A stretch of 64,000 nt of DNA from Biscogniauxia marginata (GCA_022695795.1 MU404059.1:741743-805742); one strand, 5' to 3'. Counted from the first letter of the stretch, positions 37,154 to 49,328 are shown. The notes: generated by a model not told the origin, from the sequence alone. Made by a program: numbers and translations.

Positions 37154-38985
37154 TTACAGTCCCGTCGCCTCAGTTACCCGACGGTTTCCGAACCAGCGCC
37201 CGTATCTGTGGTAGCCTCTGAGAGCATCAGCATCCTGCGTGAAAGAAAACGCCCATTGTCCCAACCGTGAATCGTGCAAAAGTACGCGCGACTCGGGGTA
37301 TCCCAAGCATACAAGGACCTCCCAATTCGCATCTAGCCCCCTGCGCCTGGGTAGGACATACACAGCTCCTTCTAGGGCCATCCAGGGTATGCGGATCCAT
37401 CGCGGACGACCGTCTCCGTCTATTCCAGCCCCGGGGATCCCGAAGTTGATATCGGCTGCAAAATAATCTAGGGACTCAAACATCATATCCTCACTCTGGG
37501 ACTGGGCCGCGCGTCTACAAGCCTCAGACGCCTGAACTGGCTCTTCCAGCTGCTCTAACAATGCCATTCGCCGTTGGACGTACGCTTTATTGATACTGCT
37601 AATCGCTTGTCGGACTATGAGCCCGGCTATTGCGAATTTTCTCCCGTTGCACCCAGGATTATGCTCAGGGTGAACGGGTGGTAACATGCTTTCAGCGTGA
37701 TACCGGGCAACGGCCCTCGCAAGCATGTTGCCAAAATAGGACTTTGGGAGAGGCGGCCTCAGTATACCACGAACGTCTGTAGTGATGAAAACCCGAGTGT
37801 TTTCCAGGTAACTCTCATCATCAACACCAAATCTTGCTCTCGTGAGCTCCACCCAAAAGATAGCACAAATGGACTGCAGAAAGGGGAGTCAGTAAATTTC
37901 TATATTTGGACTGTTTTTAACCCTTGAGACATGTCTCGGGAGCAAAAACACATAAACAAGTCAGAATAGGCATGTTTTACCCATGAGACAGGCTATAATG
38001 GGCAATAAAGAACTCCAAAGTTAGCTTACATCGATAGCGGAAATATGTGTGGCCCCGGCCCATCGGTTCATCGCGGCATTCACTGTTTGGATCTTCCTAG
38101 CTGGAATGGTGTAGATGAATGATTCTCGGGGGTGTTCATCTATACCTCTCTCTCCCTTATGCTCCTCGATACAACCCCATTCGGGGAAGTCATTAAACCT
38201 TCCGACAGCACCAGGGACAATATACTTATCAAGTTTCGGTGCTTTATACTCACCGATGTCTAAACGTATTAGCTGAAGCATTCCTTCATGAATGAATTGT
38301 CGCGATGTGCCTTACTGCTATGCTGAGCAATAGGGCTACCGCGTATGCCGGCCGCGAACTTCTCGAGGAATTGATGTATGGATACATCATTAGCGACGCA
38401 TTGCAGGTAAGCAAGACATAGAACCAAGGCACCATCCATTCGGAAGTTTGCCTGCAGGGTCAAAGCTTGCGGCCAGTCCTCGACCTCGAACTCCTCTGGG
38501 GCAGCGCAATAGTCATCCATTTTCCAATGAGACACGGGCATGCCCCTTGCACAGAGAAAGGAGTAGCTAGGGCTGAGTTCATTCTCCGCATGAAGCTTCC
38601 ACTTGAAGATTGCAGGGGTGATCGCCCGAGTTGCTGCGCTGTCCCCGTACCGAAGCTGGACTTGGTTCTTCTTTGTGGCATGCGTCAAGGGTCCCAATCG
38701 ACCTGTGAGGAAAGGGTAATATTTGAAAGCAACTTTGAAGCCTTGACGAATATATGCTACAACGCGTTCGACCGAGCCCTCCGAGGTATTGCCGAAGTCG
38801 AATATAAGCATACGGCGAACGTACTCGCGATCCACTGATACCTATATATTAGCATTGGAACCATTCGTAGTAGCAAGTGTTTGGATGCTTACTAGACTGG
38901 TCGGTGGCCGATAGGGGGTGTGTGCACTCGAGGCCCTTAGGAACATCGTTGTCTTTATTCTGAAGCTGCTCCTCGGTCTCTTCTT
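37154..38985 (-). CDS. BAHD / trichothecene-3-O-acetyltransferase-like protein, degenerate active site, 5' end unclear
   Basis: Four exons fit in frame (about 38985..38893, 38834..38316, 38259..38030, 37873..37154). Seen: an N-terminal HPLSATDQSM segment typical of fungal members, an ISAIDSICAIFW segment matching the conserved S-x-x-D-x-L-x-A-x-x-W motif, and an INFGIPGA segment in the place of DFGWG. The catalytic HxxxD motif reads Cys-Val-Ala-Asn-Asp (QCVANDVS), so the general-base His is replaced by Cys. No in-frame ATG lies before the first visible exon: an in-frame stop occurs upstream, so either another 5' exon was missed or the gene is decaying. Known active relatives acylate hydroxyls with acyl-CoA. 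This copy may be inactive or have changed function. Confidence 0.72.
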
Positions 38986-40814
38986 CTAGACTATGATTTA
39001 TCTTGTCGACGAAACGACAAATTCAAACGCCAAGGCGGGAAAGGAGTCCCAACAAAAGGTAGAATATGGGGAATATGTACACACGGCAAATTAAGGTAGT
39101 AATCCGAATCCGAAAAGTCCAAAACATGGTTATTTACCAGGGGCAACAGTGAAGAGTCGGCATTTGAAAACTTGGAAGAATGCAGCATAGCAAATAGGCA
39201 CGAAAGTCCCAAGACAGATAGACAACGGCATGGTTTAGAGTCATTGTTTGTATGGTAGTCGCACCTCTGTCCGTGGTTGAGTAGCAGGTACAACTATCTC
39301 TATGGTCGGTTTGCCTACACGTTCACTTAAAGGAAGGCAAGTTACATGTTTACGTTTACATGTTTACGTGAAACATAAAGTATACTTCTCTTTCCTGCTT
39401 CAATAGGTCACTTGCGACTGATTACTAGGTACCTAGGTAAGTCTTTAGCAAGGATTAATATGCATTGACTTATGCTGTATTCATGCAAAAGCAACCTGCC
39501 TTGGAGTGAATTCATGTATATATGAACAAGGTAAAGTTATCATTCTAACTACCCAAACACCTGCTTTCCATGTGTTAGAGAATCAGTCCTTACATATTTA
39601 ATTGCCGAATAAGGGGCGGGGTTGGAGATGGATCTAAAGGTTGAGCTATCAGGTAGGTAGGAAGTTTTAGCGACAAGATATTGAGCTTACTCTAGGTGTC
39701 ACTAGGACTAACAGTTAATATATTAGATGCATAGAACTCGAATACTCCGGTTGACATGTCACTTGCTGACGTCCGTGATCTTTGGGAGTGATTGCTCGGG
39801 GTTACGAATTGCCAAGTATTCATTTCACATGCCATATGTACGGAATATTTGTTGGCGGGTAGTTTTCCATTTGCAGTGTTACGAGCTATAGTGCTAATTT
39901 CGAAGCAGCAAATACATCGTGCGGTATTGGGTCAGCGCTAGTATTTTGCTGCCAGGTGAGACATTACAAGGTAGGTAGGCAGGTAGGTATGCATACCTAT
40001 CTCTCCATGTGTTGTCATCGCCCCGCGCTGTTTATACCCTGCGGAGAACAAATACGCAAGGACCCTCGCGCGGTGTAATAAGAATTGCAAACTTGCATAT
40101 AAGGAAAGGTCATGTGCCGAATTCAGGCTTGTGCATCGTACGAGTTGAATACACTCCAATTCAACAGAAACGGAGCCTAGCTAGGCAGCTAGAATCCCGA
40201 AAAGCGTCCACCGAAAAGGCTGTGTTTTCCCGTAGATACCTACTTATACTCGTAAGTATTTAGGTACTATAGATTAGGTAATTAGTAGCTGGTTGGCAGG
40301 CTCGACATAGTAAGGCTTCGAGGCTGCATGACACGAAGGGTGACTTCTAGACCGGGTTGTCAGATCCAGGATGATACCGTTCCGAGTAAGGCGCCCGCGA
40401 ATTGGCCAATCAGAGAAAAGGTATTTCATCCCCGGGATGGGGTAATCCTCTTAGTGAGATTTGGTTTTTAGTGGAGACTGCGGGTCACCGAACATCCGAA
40501 TCCAGGAAACCCGCGGATCCATAGAGAATTGATGAAACATGATCGCCTTCGCCTCTTTTTAACCTTTTTGCCAACCCGAGTCCAGTGGTTTACTACGTAC
40601 ATATATTTTCAGATCCCGTGGTCGCTCCCTGCATGTCAACTCACAGCGCTCGGCTCTGACATTTCTCGTCTTTCCTCACCTGTCTCCAATCACCTGTCGT
40701 AACTTGCTTCCTTGTTCGTGACCTCATTTACTGCCCATTGGCCTCAACGCCAGTGCTCTCAATTCGATCATTCCGTCCAATTGACTGCCCGACTACCCGG
40801 AACTTCATGTGACC
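38986..40814. other. 1.8-kb gene-free stretch, HEM1 promoter at right
   Basis: No supported exon, although a missed 5' exon of the BAHD-like gene could lie here. Repeated ACATGTTTACGT at 39345-39370 and palindromic CTAGGTACCTAGG at 39426-39438 are notable. The right end is pyrimidine-rich, as in fungal promoters and leaders. Confidence 0.4.
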
Positions 40815-42745
40815 ATGGATGCCGTTCTTCGCCAGTCCAAGGCCATGTGCCCCTTCTTGAAGCAGGCCTCCCCGGCTACCCTCCGTGCTCTTTCGACGTC
40901 GACGCGCCCTCAGGCCTCTCAGTGTGGCGGCACCATCTCCAAGCTCCAGCTGCTCGGGCAACGCTGCCCCGTCATGGGAAAGGCCCTTGCCGTCCAGTCC
41001 GCCCGAGTTGGCTGCAAGACTGGAATGGCTGGCACTGCGGCGGTGTCGGGTCTTCGAAACTTCTCTGGTCATTCTAGGCCAGGGAAGGCAAAAATCCACA
41101 CCAGCCGCTCCCACGAAGCCAGGGCTGTCGACAGCCCCGTGTTTGCGCCTCGTGATAGCGGTATGACCAAGTGAAGCAAGTAAGATGCGACAGGGCTTTG
41201 TACTAACACTTTTCCTCAGTCCAGTTCCATCCGAATGCGCCCGCAAAGCACAAGGCCAATGCGTCCGCTCCTAGTGCTAGACCAGCGAGTGCGAATGCGA
41301 AGTTCGACTATGACGGCTTTTACCAGGCGGAACTTGACAAAAAGCATAAGGACAAGTCATACCGCTACTTCAACAATATCAATCGTCTAGCCAAGGAATT
41401 CCCTCAGGCCCATGGTGCCAAAAAGGAGGAGCGTGTGACTGTATGGTGCTCCAACGACTATCTTGGAATGGGCAGAAACCCGCAAGTGCTGAAAGAAATG
41501 CACGAAACTCTCGATGAATACGGTTCTGGTGCTGGAGGCACGCGAAATATCTCGGGCCATAATAAACATGCTGTTGAGCTTGAGAAGACGATCGCAAAAT
41601 TACACGCCAAGGACGCTGCGCTCGTATTCAGCTCCTGTTACGTGGCTAACGATGCTACTCTCGCGACTCTCGGTAGCAAGCTCCCAGAATGTGTGATCCT
41701 GTCCGACAGTCTAAACCACGCCTCGATGATCCAAGGCATTCGCCACTCGGGGACCAAAAAGCTCGTTTTCAAACATAACGATCTAGAGGACCTCGAAGCT
41801 AAACTAGCCTCTCTACCGCTCCATGTCCCCAAGATCATCGCCTTCGAGTCCGTTTATAGCATGTGCGGCTCGATTGGGCCTATTGAAGGAATCTGCGATC
41901 TTGCTGACAAGTATGGAGCCATTACTTTTCTCGATGAAGTTCACGCGGTCGGTATGTATGGACCAAATGGCGCTGGCGTCGCTGAGCATCTTGACTTTGA
42001 AGCACACCAGAAAGGAAACCCCGAAGGAACCACCATGGACCGTATAGATATTATTACCGGTACTTTGGGCAAGGCTTATGGTTGCGTTGGTGGATATATT
42101 GCTGGTAGTACTAAGTTCGTGGATATGATACGATCGCTTGCGCCTGGCTTCATCTTCACGACTTCTCTCCCCCCGGCTACCATGGCCGGTGCTAGGGCTG
42201 CCATTGAATACCAGATGAACTACAATGGCGATAGGCGACTTCAACAGCTCCACACACGTGCTGTCAAGGAAGCATTGGATCGGAAGGACATCCCCGTCAT
42301 CCCGAACCCGTCGCATATCATTCCGATCCTCGTCGGAAATGCTGAGCTTGCGAAACAAGCCTCGGATATGTTGTTAAATGATTATCATATTTATGTGCAG
42401 TCGATTAACTACCCAACGGTGCCCGTAGGCCAGGAACGTCTTCGGATCACACCAACTCCCGGCCACACTAAGGAGTATCGTGATCAGCTTGTCGAGGCCA
42501 TTGACGAGATCTGGACTAAACTTGGCATTAAGCGCACGTCCGAATGGGCGGCCGAGGGTGGCTTCATTGGTGTGGGCGAAGCTGACTCTGGCGCTGAACA
42601 ACCTCTCTGGACTGATGAACAGCTGGGTATCGACCAGCAAGTTGTCAAGGAGATCAAGGCCTCGAAACCGCGTAACCTCTTCATGGAAACCCTGCTTGAA
42701 TACGAGAGTCGAAACCTGGCAAGGGCTGTGAGCGCCACCGCCTGA
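40815..42745 (+). CDS. HEM1: 5-aminolevulinate synthase, mitochondrial
   Basis: PLP enzyme condensing glycine and succinyl-CoA to 5-aminolevulinate, the first step of heme synthesis. Two exons (40815..41160, 41220..42745) give 623 residues. Seen: an N-terminal Arg/Ser/Ala-rich mitochondrial presequence with two heme-regulatory Cys-Pro motifs (Cys12-Pro13 in MCPFLK and Cys51-Pro52 in RCPVMGK); then the catalytic core with [47 protein letters not shown], and the PLP lysine in TGTLGKAYG. The C-terminus is a fungal-type extension. The 59-nt intron junction restores frame. The Cys-Pro motifs imply heme feedback on import or stability, as in animal ALAS. Confidence 0.97.
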
Positions 42746-44218
42746 TTTATTTCAGTCTTGACCGAGACGGAGATACATAAATAAAGGGGAGCTCATCAGA
42801 CCCAATCCACGTTCTTTCGAGCGCAGAGGAAGGAAGCGGGGTGTGTACAGTTTTGGAAATGAACTGATTCAATTCGAACATGATTTGTGTCGCATCGACC
42901 CTATCGTATAGGGACTTTGGGGTTTACATATATAAACAGCTAAGCTGTCAGCTATATATCAATGCAATCAGCCCATCTCATTAGTGAGATGGATTATGCT
43001 TATTCGCCTTCAAACCATAAGTACCACCTTTACACATACGTAATACCGTTCAATTCGCCCGCCATAAAGCGTACGCCTAATAAGTCTCCCATACAACTTG
43101 TATTTTATGATATTTCTTTGACGGCTAGAGCGAGATTGATGTGTAATCAAGCTAGCAGCAATTTAGCATCGATGCCATCAGGACGGACTGAGCTTCTTGA
43201 ACTTACCAAAGTACTTATTTGGGTTTGATCCTAATGAGTTAGCCCACATAAGGTCTCAGGAACAAAGCTCTAACCCACAAGCGCTCTAGTTACGTATACT
43301 TAACTGTGATTTCACGGTTGCACACTCCCCATAAGGAGAAGTAACCTGAGGATCTCTGTTATGTAGGCATTCTTCCACTAGTTCCATGCCAGAAACGAGA
43401 CCACGCCCCTTACGACGTATTTTCGCTGCTTTGTCCGTGGGCTAGAACGCCAAGGCAGCGTGGACACGATCGATATATACAACCAGCTATCTAGGCGGGA
43501 GGAGCTCGTCGATGGCTAAATTAGATATGGGTGATCCGCCCCGACTATTTAACCGCGCTGTGTTGGGTTGGAACATCTCGGAAAGGGGGGAGTGGGTGAG
43601 TGAGTGAGTAGGTAGGGAGGGAAAGGAGCAAGGTAACTCGTAAACCAAGATGCGGGGGTAATATTCCGGTATTAAGCTTAAAACTGTACACAACACATGG
43701 TTTGTCTTTCTTCTCTCACCTATGTATGGGGTATGCCTAGGTAATTATTGGCCTTTCAGGTATAACAAAGTCGACGAGTCTGTCTGAAGACGATGGCCAG
43801 TCTAGAACATGGCTCCTCGTCAAACTAATGAGCTGGCATTTATTAACCATGGGGTTCGCACGCGTGCGTGGTGAGAGAGAGAGAGAGAGCTAAGGGGGGC
43901 CGGCCAGGCTTGGTGGGATCAGGAGGGGCTTATATATATATAACGATGCGTGCTGCTGTCTTGCTCGAGCATCGTAGACCTTATTGCGCCTCTACACACC
44001 GAGAAACACGAAGTCGAAGTCGGGGGCCCGGCTGTCGATCGTGCGCAGTGGCAGTGAGTTAGTTAATCTAGGAGTTATTTATTGCCTCCTATAGCCTGTC
44101 TCGGGAATAGAGCCTGCCTATTCTGGCCTGTTGTATGAGTATCTGCTCCCCGAGACATGTTTCACGGGTTAGAAAACAGTCCAACTATATAACAATTACT
44201 AACTCCTTTTTTCTGCAG
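42746..44218. other. 1.5-kb gene-free stretch with GA microsatellite
   Basis: No supported exon. It contains a GAGAGAGA run at 43873-43888 and a TATATATATA run near 43932-43942. Some of 43950-44070 could be remnants of the 5' part of the glycosidase pseudogene, but I cannot show this. Confidence 0.35.
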
Positions 44219-45050
44219 TCGGGTCGAGCCCGGATAGCAGCGCGGACCACATGAACACGCTCGCGCCGCCGTCCTACGCCTGGGACGGCCGCGCCTCGGG
44301 CCAGCCGTTCGTCGCGCGCCAGATCTACGGCGACACCCTGTGCGGTGTCCCCGGGACCAACTGCCGCAGCGACTACTAGAGGCAGGCATTCGCCGAATAC
44401 CTGGTCCAGTACGTGAGGTACTATGCCGAGGCCGGGGTCCCGGTGACTCGGTAAGTTTTTCTCTCTTCCCCCCTTTTCTTACGACTGAACTCCCGCTTCC
44501 CCCCTTTTAACCCGAAGAAAAGAAGAAAACCGATAGGGGGCTATAACGCACTAGTTTAATTCTCGTTTTTTTCTCCTTTTTATACGTAATATCTCTTTTA
44601 ACCTATTAAAAAGTGGCCCGCGTAATCCAGTCCGCAGGCGCAGAGCCGCTCCTCGCCATCATAACATCTCACACGTACACGGGGGGGGGGGGGGGGGTCA
44701 TGGGCGCCGCGCCGCGCGTCTGGCTGTCCGAGCAGTGCGACCTCAGCGGGCAGTGGACGGTAGTGTCGCCGTCGTGGTTATCAGCGCGGGCGAGCAGCGT
44801 GAGCGTGAAGGCGGGCGGGCTGCAGCAGCCCGCGGAGGAGGCGACCGCCTGGGTCACGGACCGGAGCCACGATTGCAAGGCGATCGACGTTTACCGTCGC
44901 GGAGGACAGCACGGTGAGTGGAAGCGTGGCTGCGAGGTCGATCACTACGTTCTGCATCCCGGCCCCACCGGTAGAGCCCCTGGCGAAGAGGATGTGGGCT
45001 CTGAAGAAGGGTTGGCTGTTCTCTTAGACAAGCAGCTTGGTTTCACTTAA
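44219..45050 (+). pseudogene. broken GH30-type glycoside hydrolase
   Basis: Two pieces resemble fungal GH30 enzymes of the endo-beta-1,6-galactanase type. Piece one (44219-44450, after a good CTGCAG acceptor) encodes CGVPGTNC followed by RQAFAEYLVQYVRYY, with a TAG at 44377-44379 exactly where relatives have Trp. Piece two (44631 to about 44900) encodes AIITSHTYTG and then VWLSEQCDLSGQW, which contains the likely nucleophile Glu. The segment between, with the acid/base Asn-Glu pair, and the N-terminal half are missing. A 17-G run (44681-44697) sits within piece two. The TGG-to-TAG change fits RIP-like G-to-A mutation but is one event only. The rest of the frame to 45050 shows no GH30 features. 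Confidence 0.7.
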
Positions 45051-45131
45051 GTTGTCGAGACACTTCAAAAGTCAGGAAATGTCTAGTAAGGTAGTATTAA
45101 CTGTTCTACTGGTGATTGCAATATCTGCAGC

Positions 45132-45162
<31 letters not shown>
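45132..45162. repeat. poly-T/poly-A homopolymer pair
   Basis: Eleven T are followed directly by twenty A, forming a perfect short inverted repeat between the pseudogene and the convergent isochorismatase-like gene. This may act as a bidirectional transcript-end signal or be a slippage product. Confidence 0.6.
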
Positions 45163-45259
45163 CCTTGCTGTTCCTCGTTTCTCTGGGTCGAGTCTTGGCC
45201 CTATCTGAGATATAGTCCCCACGAATAGGGAGGCCGTATTCGGAATTATCCTAGGTCGG

Positions 45260-45913
45260 TTAGATCTTGCTGAATAATGCCCCAAGCGCCGTCTTTGTAC
45301 CCTCGCCCGTCTCCTTGACGAGCTTCGTGATGTCCCTGAATTCGGCGATTTCCGCGTTGCCCATGCACTCGTAAAGCCAGCTTTCGCTCGTTGTGACGGT
45401 GACGCCCTCGGCCCGTAAACGTGCCAGAGCTATCGGTACCTCCTGCTCGTTGCAGCTGCTGACGCCGTCCGCAAGCACGTAGACCTTGTGGCCACGGGCC
45501 CGCAGGTCCAGCGCCGTCTGTGTTACGCATACATGGCTCTCCAGGCCGACGATGACGACTTCCCTTCTTCCCTCCAGCTGCGTTGTGGGAACTACCGGGA
45601 AGTGCTTAGCCACTTCCGGTACCATCATGGAAAAACGCGTCTTGTCGGCGCTGACGGCCCCGGCTACTAGCTCTTGAAGCTCCGGTACTGTGTCTCCTAG
45701 CTTGGCCTTAATCTGCGTCGTCACATAGATCGGTATCTTGAGGATCTGCGCGGCGCGTAAGACCTTCTGTGAGGTAAAGAGACTGGATTGGGATCCCGCC
45801 TTGTTAGATAAGATAATTCTGACACAACTCTTTGACTGAACTGAAGTTCCGTACAGCTGAAGTGTCTTGGTTTCTAGCCGAGACGGGGTGCGAGACAGAG
45901 CTTGGTTGGCCAT
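45260..45913 (-). CDS. isochorismatase-fold hydrolase (ISOC2-like), catalytic Asp apparently lost
   Basis: Single-exon gene of 217 residues. Seen: YVTTQIKAKLGDTVPEL, the lysine segment SADKTRFSMM, and the nucleophile Cys in GLESHVCVTQTALDL, all as in ISOC2-type cysteine hydrolases. In relatives the first core strand carries the catalytic Asp in an F-x-x-D-x-Q motif; here the aligned stretch is YGTSVQSK, with Ser in place of Asp and a few extra residues after it. The Lys and Cys of the triad remain. Either the first exon is wrongly read (for example a frameshift or a replaced 5' exon) or the protein has lost hydrolase activity. The physiological substrate of ISOC2 proteins is unknown. Confidence 0.85.
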   Translation of the reverse strand: MANQALSRTPSRLETKTLQLYGTSVQSKSCVRIILSNKAGSQSSLFTSQKVLRAAQILKIPIYVTTQIKAKLGDTVPELQELVAGAVSADKTRFSMMVPEVAKHFPVVPTTQLEGRREVVIVGLESHVCVTQTALDLRARGHKVYVLADGVSSCNEQEVPIALARLRAEGVTVTTSESWLYECMGNAEIAEFRDITKLVKETGEGTKTALGALFSKI

Positions 45914-47099
45914 CGTACGTACATCTTATCGAATTGCCAGATGGCCTTGCGGAACTTTTCCTGTATATCGCAGACACTGTTTATTATATCCCGTCAGATG
46001 TCAACAGCTCATCGGACTCCCGTTCTGACCTTCATCTCGAATTGACTGACAAGATAGCCGGGTTTTCTGTCTTCGGGTCAGCTACAATGGGATGGATATA
46101 TAACATTGCTACATACGAAGACGCCTCTGTGGCGTTGACAGGTTGTTCGCGGACATGGTTTGTGAGAATTTCCGGCGGGCCGGCTGATAACAGCAAAACG
46201 TCGGCGAAGGCGGAGTAAATCTAAGGAGTCGAGTCCCTCGGGTTGACAAAGATATCGTCGGTCTCGCGAAATTCATAGAGGACCTTGTGCTGAGACTAAA
46301 TACGCCTGACTATAGTAAAGAAGCGTTAACGAGTCATGCATTGGTGAGTTGAGTAAGAAAAGATAAGATGCCGAGCTTTGTGCGGGATGATCCACAAAGA
46401 CGGGGAATATATCTCTATATCCGATGAGTTTGTATGCATATATACATACTGACGCCGCGGGGTACCTAGCGGGATGCGGGGGTGGAGCGACTCTTATTGT
46501 CACCTGACTACATACGTAGGTGGGTACCGTATGTACCCATATCAAGGTCCTTCCGTACCTGTGTTAAGTGTATGTAGCTAGCAACTTAATCCCTCATCAA
46601 TACAACTACACAATGAACCATAACCTGTCGCTTATTCTCTGTGCCTGCATACAAGCATTTGTCAATGGTGTCATACATTTCGCTCATACCTCATTAGCCT
46701 AACCTAGGTTTGGACCTAGAGCTTCATATTCAGTCAAAATTTCAATTGGTGAATATCTTGTACGCTAATGTAGGTAGGGTCCGGGAATGTGAGGCTGTGG
46801 TACGATGAATTATTGGAGATGGTGGGGGGTTGTTCTTCATATGCACTTGATGTAGTGGATAAAGGAAACCAAAAGAAAACGAACGTAGTTGTAATTCTGA
46901 TGGAGAGCGAATCTCAACTAGCTACTGAAAATTTGCATTTAAACCCTGGATGCATTGACCACCCCCACACACTCGTCCATACTTCCAGGACGATCCTGTT
47001 CGTTATAGGCCGTAGTTAAGATTTATCTTCGGTTAGGTACCTACCGAGTCTCTCCATATTTCCATATGCAATATGAGCCCCTGAGTCGCTTCATGTCAG
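45914..47099. other. 1.2-kb gene-free stretch
   Basis: The rightward frame 45832-46218 has a TTG start and no family features, so it is not accepted. The rest has no exon. GGTACC-type palindromes occur at 46459-46465, 46523-46529 and 47034-47044. Confidence 0.4.
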
Positions 47100-48953
47100 T
47101 CAAGACAGCACAGAAACCCTGGCCCGGTTCAACCACCCTAGATCACCCTTGACCGTAGCCTTTCGGATATTGTAAAGCTCGTCGATGAAGGCCGGCACGA
47201 ACGTGCCGGGGCCCTTTACATCGTCCCGCTCGGCGGCGAACTCGGCGGCGATATTATAATGTAATAGACCCGCGATTGTCGCGGCTAGCTTGTCGTGAGG
47301 GAACGCGGCGACCATGGCCGAGATGGTGGTCCCGAGACAGCAACCAGTGCCAGTGACCATGCCGAGGTACTCGTGGCCGTTGTCGACGGCGAAGACCCTC
47401 TGCCCTGCCGTCACGAGGTCCGTCTTGCCCGTCATGACGACGACGTTCCTCCGCAAGCTGGCCAGCTGCTTTATTGCCGACTCGAGCTTCCGGAGGTCGG
47501 CATCGCCCGGTCCACTATCAACACCACGCTGCTGGACCTGAGCGCCGCTGGGGATGCACGAGAGGATCTCAGATTGGTTGCCCTTCAGGACGTCAATGTA
47601 TCCCCCTCCGAGAATGGTCTTCGTTGCAGCCCGTCTAACCGCTGTTGCTCCAGCACTATTGATCATAAAGGAGTTAGATGGCTTAGCTTCCAATGCTCTC
47701 AAGTGATTTCCCTGTGCATAAAGTAATACCCGTCGTAATATGGAGTAGTAAACTCACCCCACGGGATCGAAGACCACTGGCTGTCCCACGTCATTGTATG
47801 CTTTCAGCGCCTTCAGGTAATTCGTCAATCCGTCGGGGGTAACGGTCCCCATGTTGACCACCAACGCACCGCCTAGGCCGGCCAGGTCCCTTGCCTCCTC
47901 GCCATAGTTTGCCATGATGGGGCTCGCGCCGACGCTGAGCGCTACGTTGGCTGCGAAGTTCTGTACCACAAGATTGGTCATGTTGTGCGAGAGTGGCTTC
48001 CCGGCGTCGACGGCCCTCAGGACCTCCGGTACCAAGGCCAGTAACTCCTCGGGCGACCGGCCCTGCTGCACAGAGGTCACTACGGCCCGTCCGAACGCCG
48101 GCGGTGACTTCACCAATCGTAACAGCTCCCGCGACGAGGCTTCTGGGTCCGGCGCGGCCATGATAGCGCTTACAACGGCAACGCCGTCCAGCGACTTATC
48201 GCTGGCCGCGCTCTGCCATACGACGCGCGATACGTTAGATGAGTTGATGCCGCCGATGCAGACAGTCTTAACAGGCGACTTGGATTCGGAAATCTGCAGC
48301 AGGATCTGCTGCAGTCCATCCACGCCGATGATGCTCTTCGTGTTCTCCTTGCTGTAGCGCGGCGAATGATTAGTATGCCGAGAATCATTAAGGGTTCTCA
48401 CAGAATGTAAACAGATATAATGAATTAAACTCTCATTTCCCAAAGGCTAGTCTGGTATTTGTTTCCTCACTTACGTTGGCGTTGCGAACACGGTCCCAAT
48501 ACCCAGGTAATCCGCACCTGCACTGCACGCGACGTCCGTTTCTTGAGCGTTGCTCACTGTGACGCCAATGATGGCGTCCTGGCCGAGGAGCTTCCTCGCC
48601 GATAGTAGATCTGGAAGCATGCGTCAGTCATGCGTCTAGTCGCACACGCATAGTATTTCGATCGACTAACCGAGATCATCCTGCCCGATGTGTACACCCT
48701 CACAGCCGACGGCGAGCGCGACGTCTATGCGATCATTTATAAGCAGCGGGACATTATACCGGCGAGTGATCTCATGCAGCCTCCGGGCTGTCGAGACGAG
48801 CACGCCCGTGTCGCTCGTCTTGTCCCGGTACTGCACGCAGGTGACACCACCCTTGAGCGAGGCCTCGACCACTTCTCCGATGTCTTTGCTACCAAGGATA
48901 GCCGGCGTCGAGTCGGTCACTAGGTATAGTGAGTAGTCAACGTCGTTCCGCAT
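47100..48953 (-). CDS. THI6: thiamine biosynthetic bifunctional enzyme (TMP synthase / hydroxyethylthiazole kinase)
   Basis: Four exons (48953..48671, 48610..48475, 48351..47758, 47655..47100) give 522 residues. The N-terminal thiamin-phosphate synthase domain (residues 1 to about 225) shows YLVTDST, VQYRDK, NDRIDVALA, GVHIGQDDL, GADYLGIGTVF and CIGGIN. The C-terminal thiazole kinase domain (from about 245) shows NMTNLVVQNFAAN, GASPIM, VFDPVG-AGAT, LKGNQSEI, MTGKTD and VTGTGCCLG with the catalytic Cys. The ATG at 48953 opens just before the first beta strand; the upstream extension is not needed. The two domains join thiazole phosphate and pyrimidine diphosphate to make thiamine monophosphate and salvage thiazole. 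The fusion order is the standard fungal one. Confidence 0.96.
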
Positions 48954-49328
48954 TTTTTTGCACTGGCGTGTTCTAGTTATGAGGACCCCTCTGAGCGAAT
49001 TATGAGATTCTATGTGGTTAGTTGGTTTTAGTCCTGTCACGTCACCCACGCATCATAAACCGACTTGATTTGGAGAACAGCCAATTCTACGTTTAGTATC
49101 GCAACGTACCTAATTGAGTGTAATTTTCAATGCTTTTTTTGGTGAATCGAGACAATTTTATGAGGCATTTCTTCTGTTTATTTAATTTCCTTTTTAATTT
49201 CTTCGAATACTACTAGTCTGGTAGAATTTATGGCAGTCCCGGTATCGACTAGAAAATTGGGCACATCTAGCCGATACCATTAAGTCATTGCTCCCTTATT
49301 AATGAACACTCCTTTACAAGCAAGCCCC
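48954..49328. other. short intergenic, AT-rich
   Basis: 375 nt containing the THI6 promoter and the 3' flank of the next leftward gene. No exon is seen. Confidence 0.45.

Noticed and set aside
38991..39293. 100-codon frame as first exon of the BAHD-like gene
   Set aside because: Its phase does not connect to the visible exons and its sequence has no acyltransferase character.
45832..46218. Rightward 128-codon frame upstream of the isochorismatase-like gene
   Set aside because: Begins at TTG, has no recognisable domain, and overlaps a supported gene start.
47700..49050. Thiamine-pyrophosphate riboswitch near THI6
   Set aside because: I looked for the conserved CUGAGA and GAACCUGAUC-type core around the leader and introns and did not see it.
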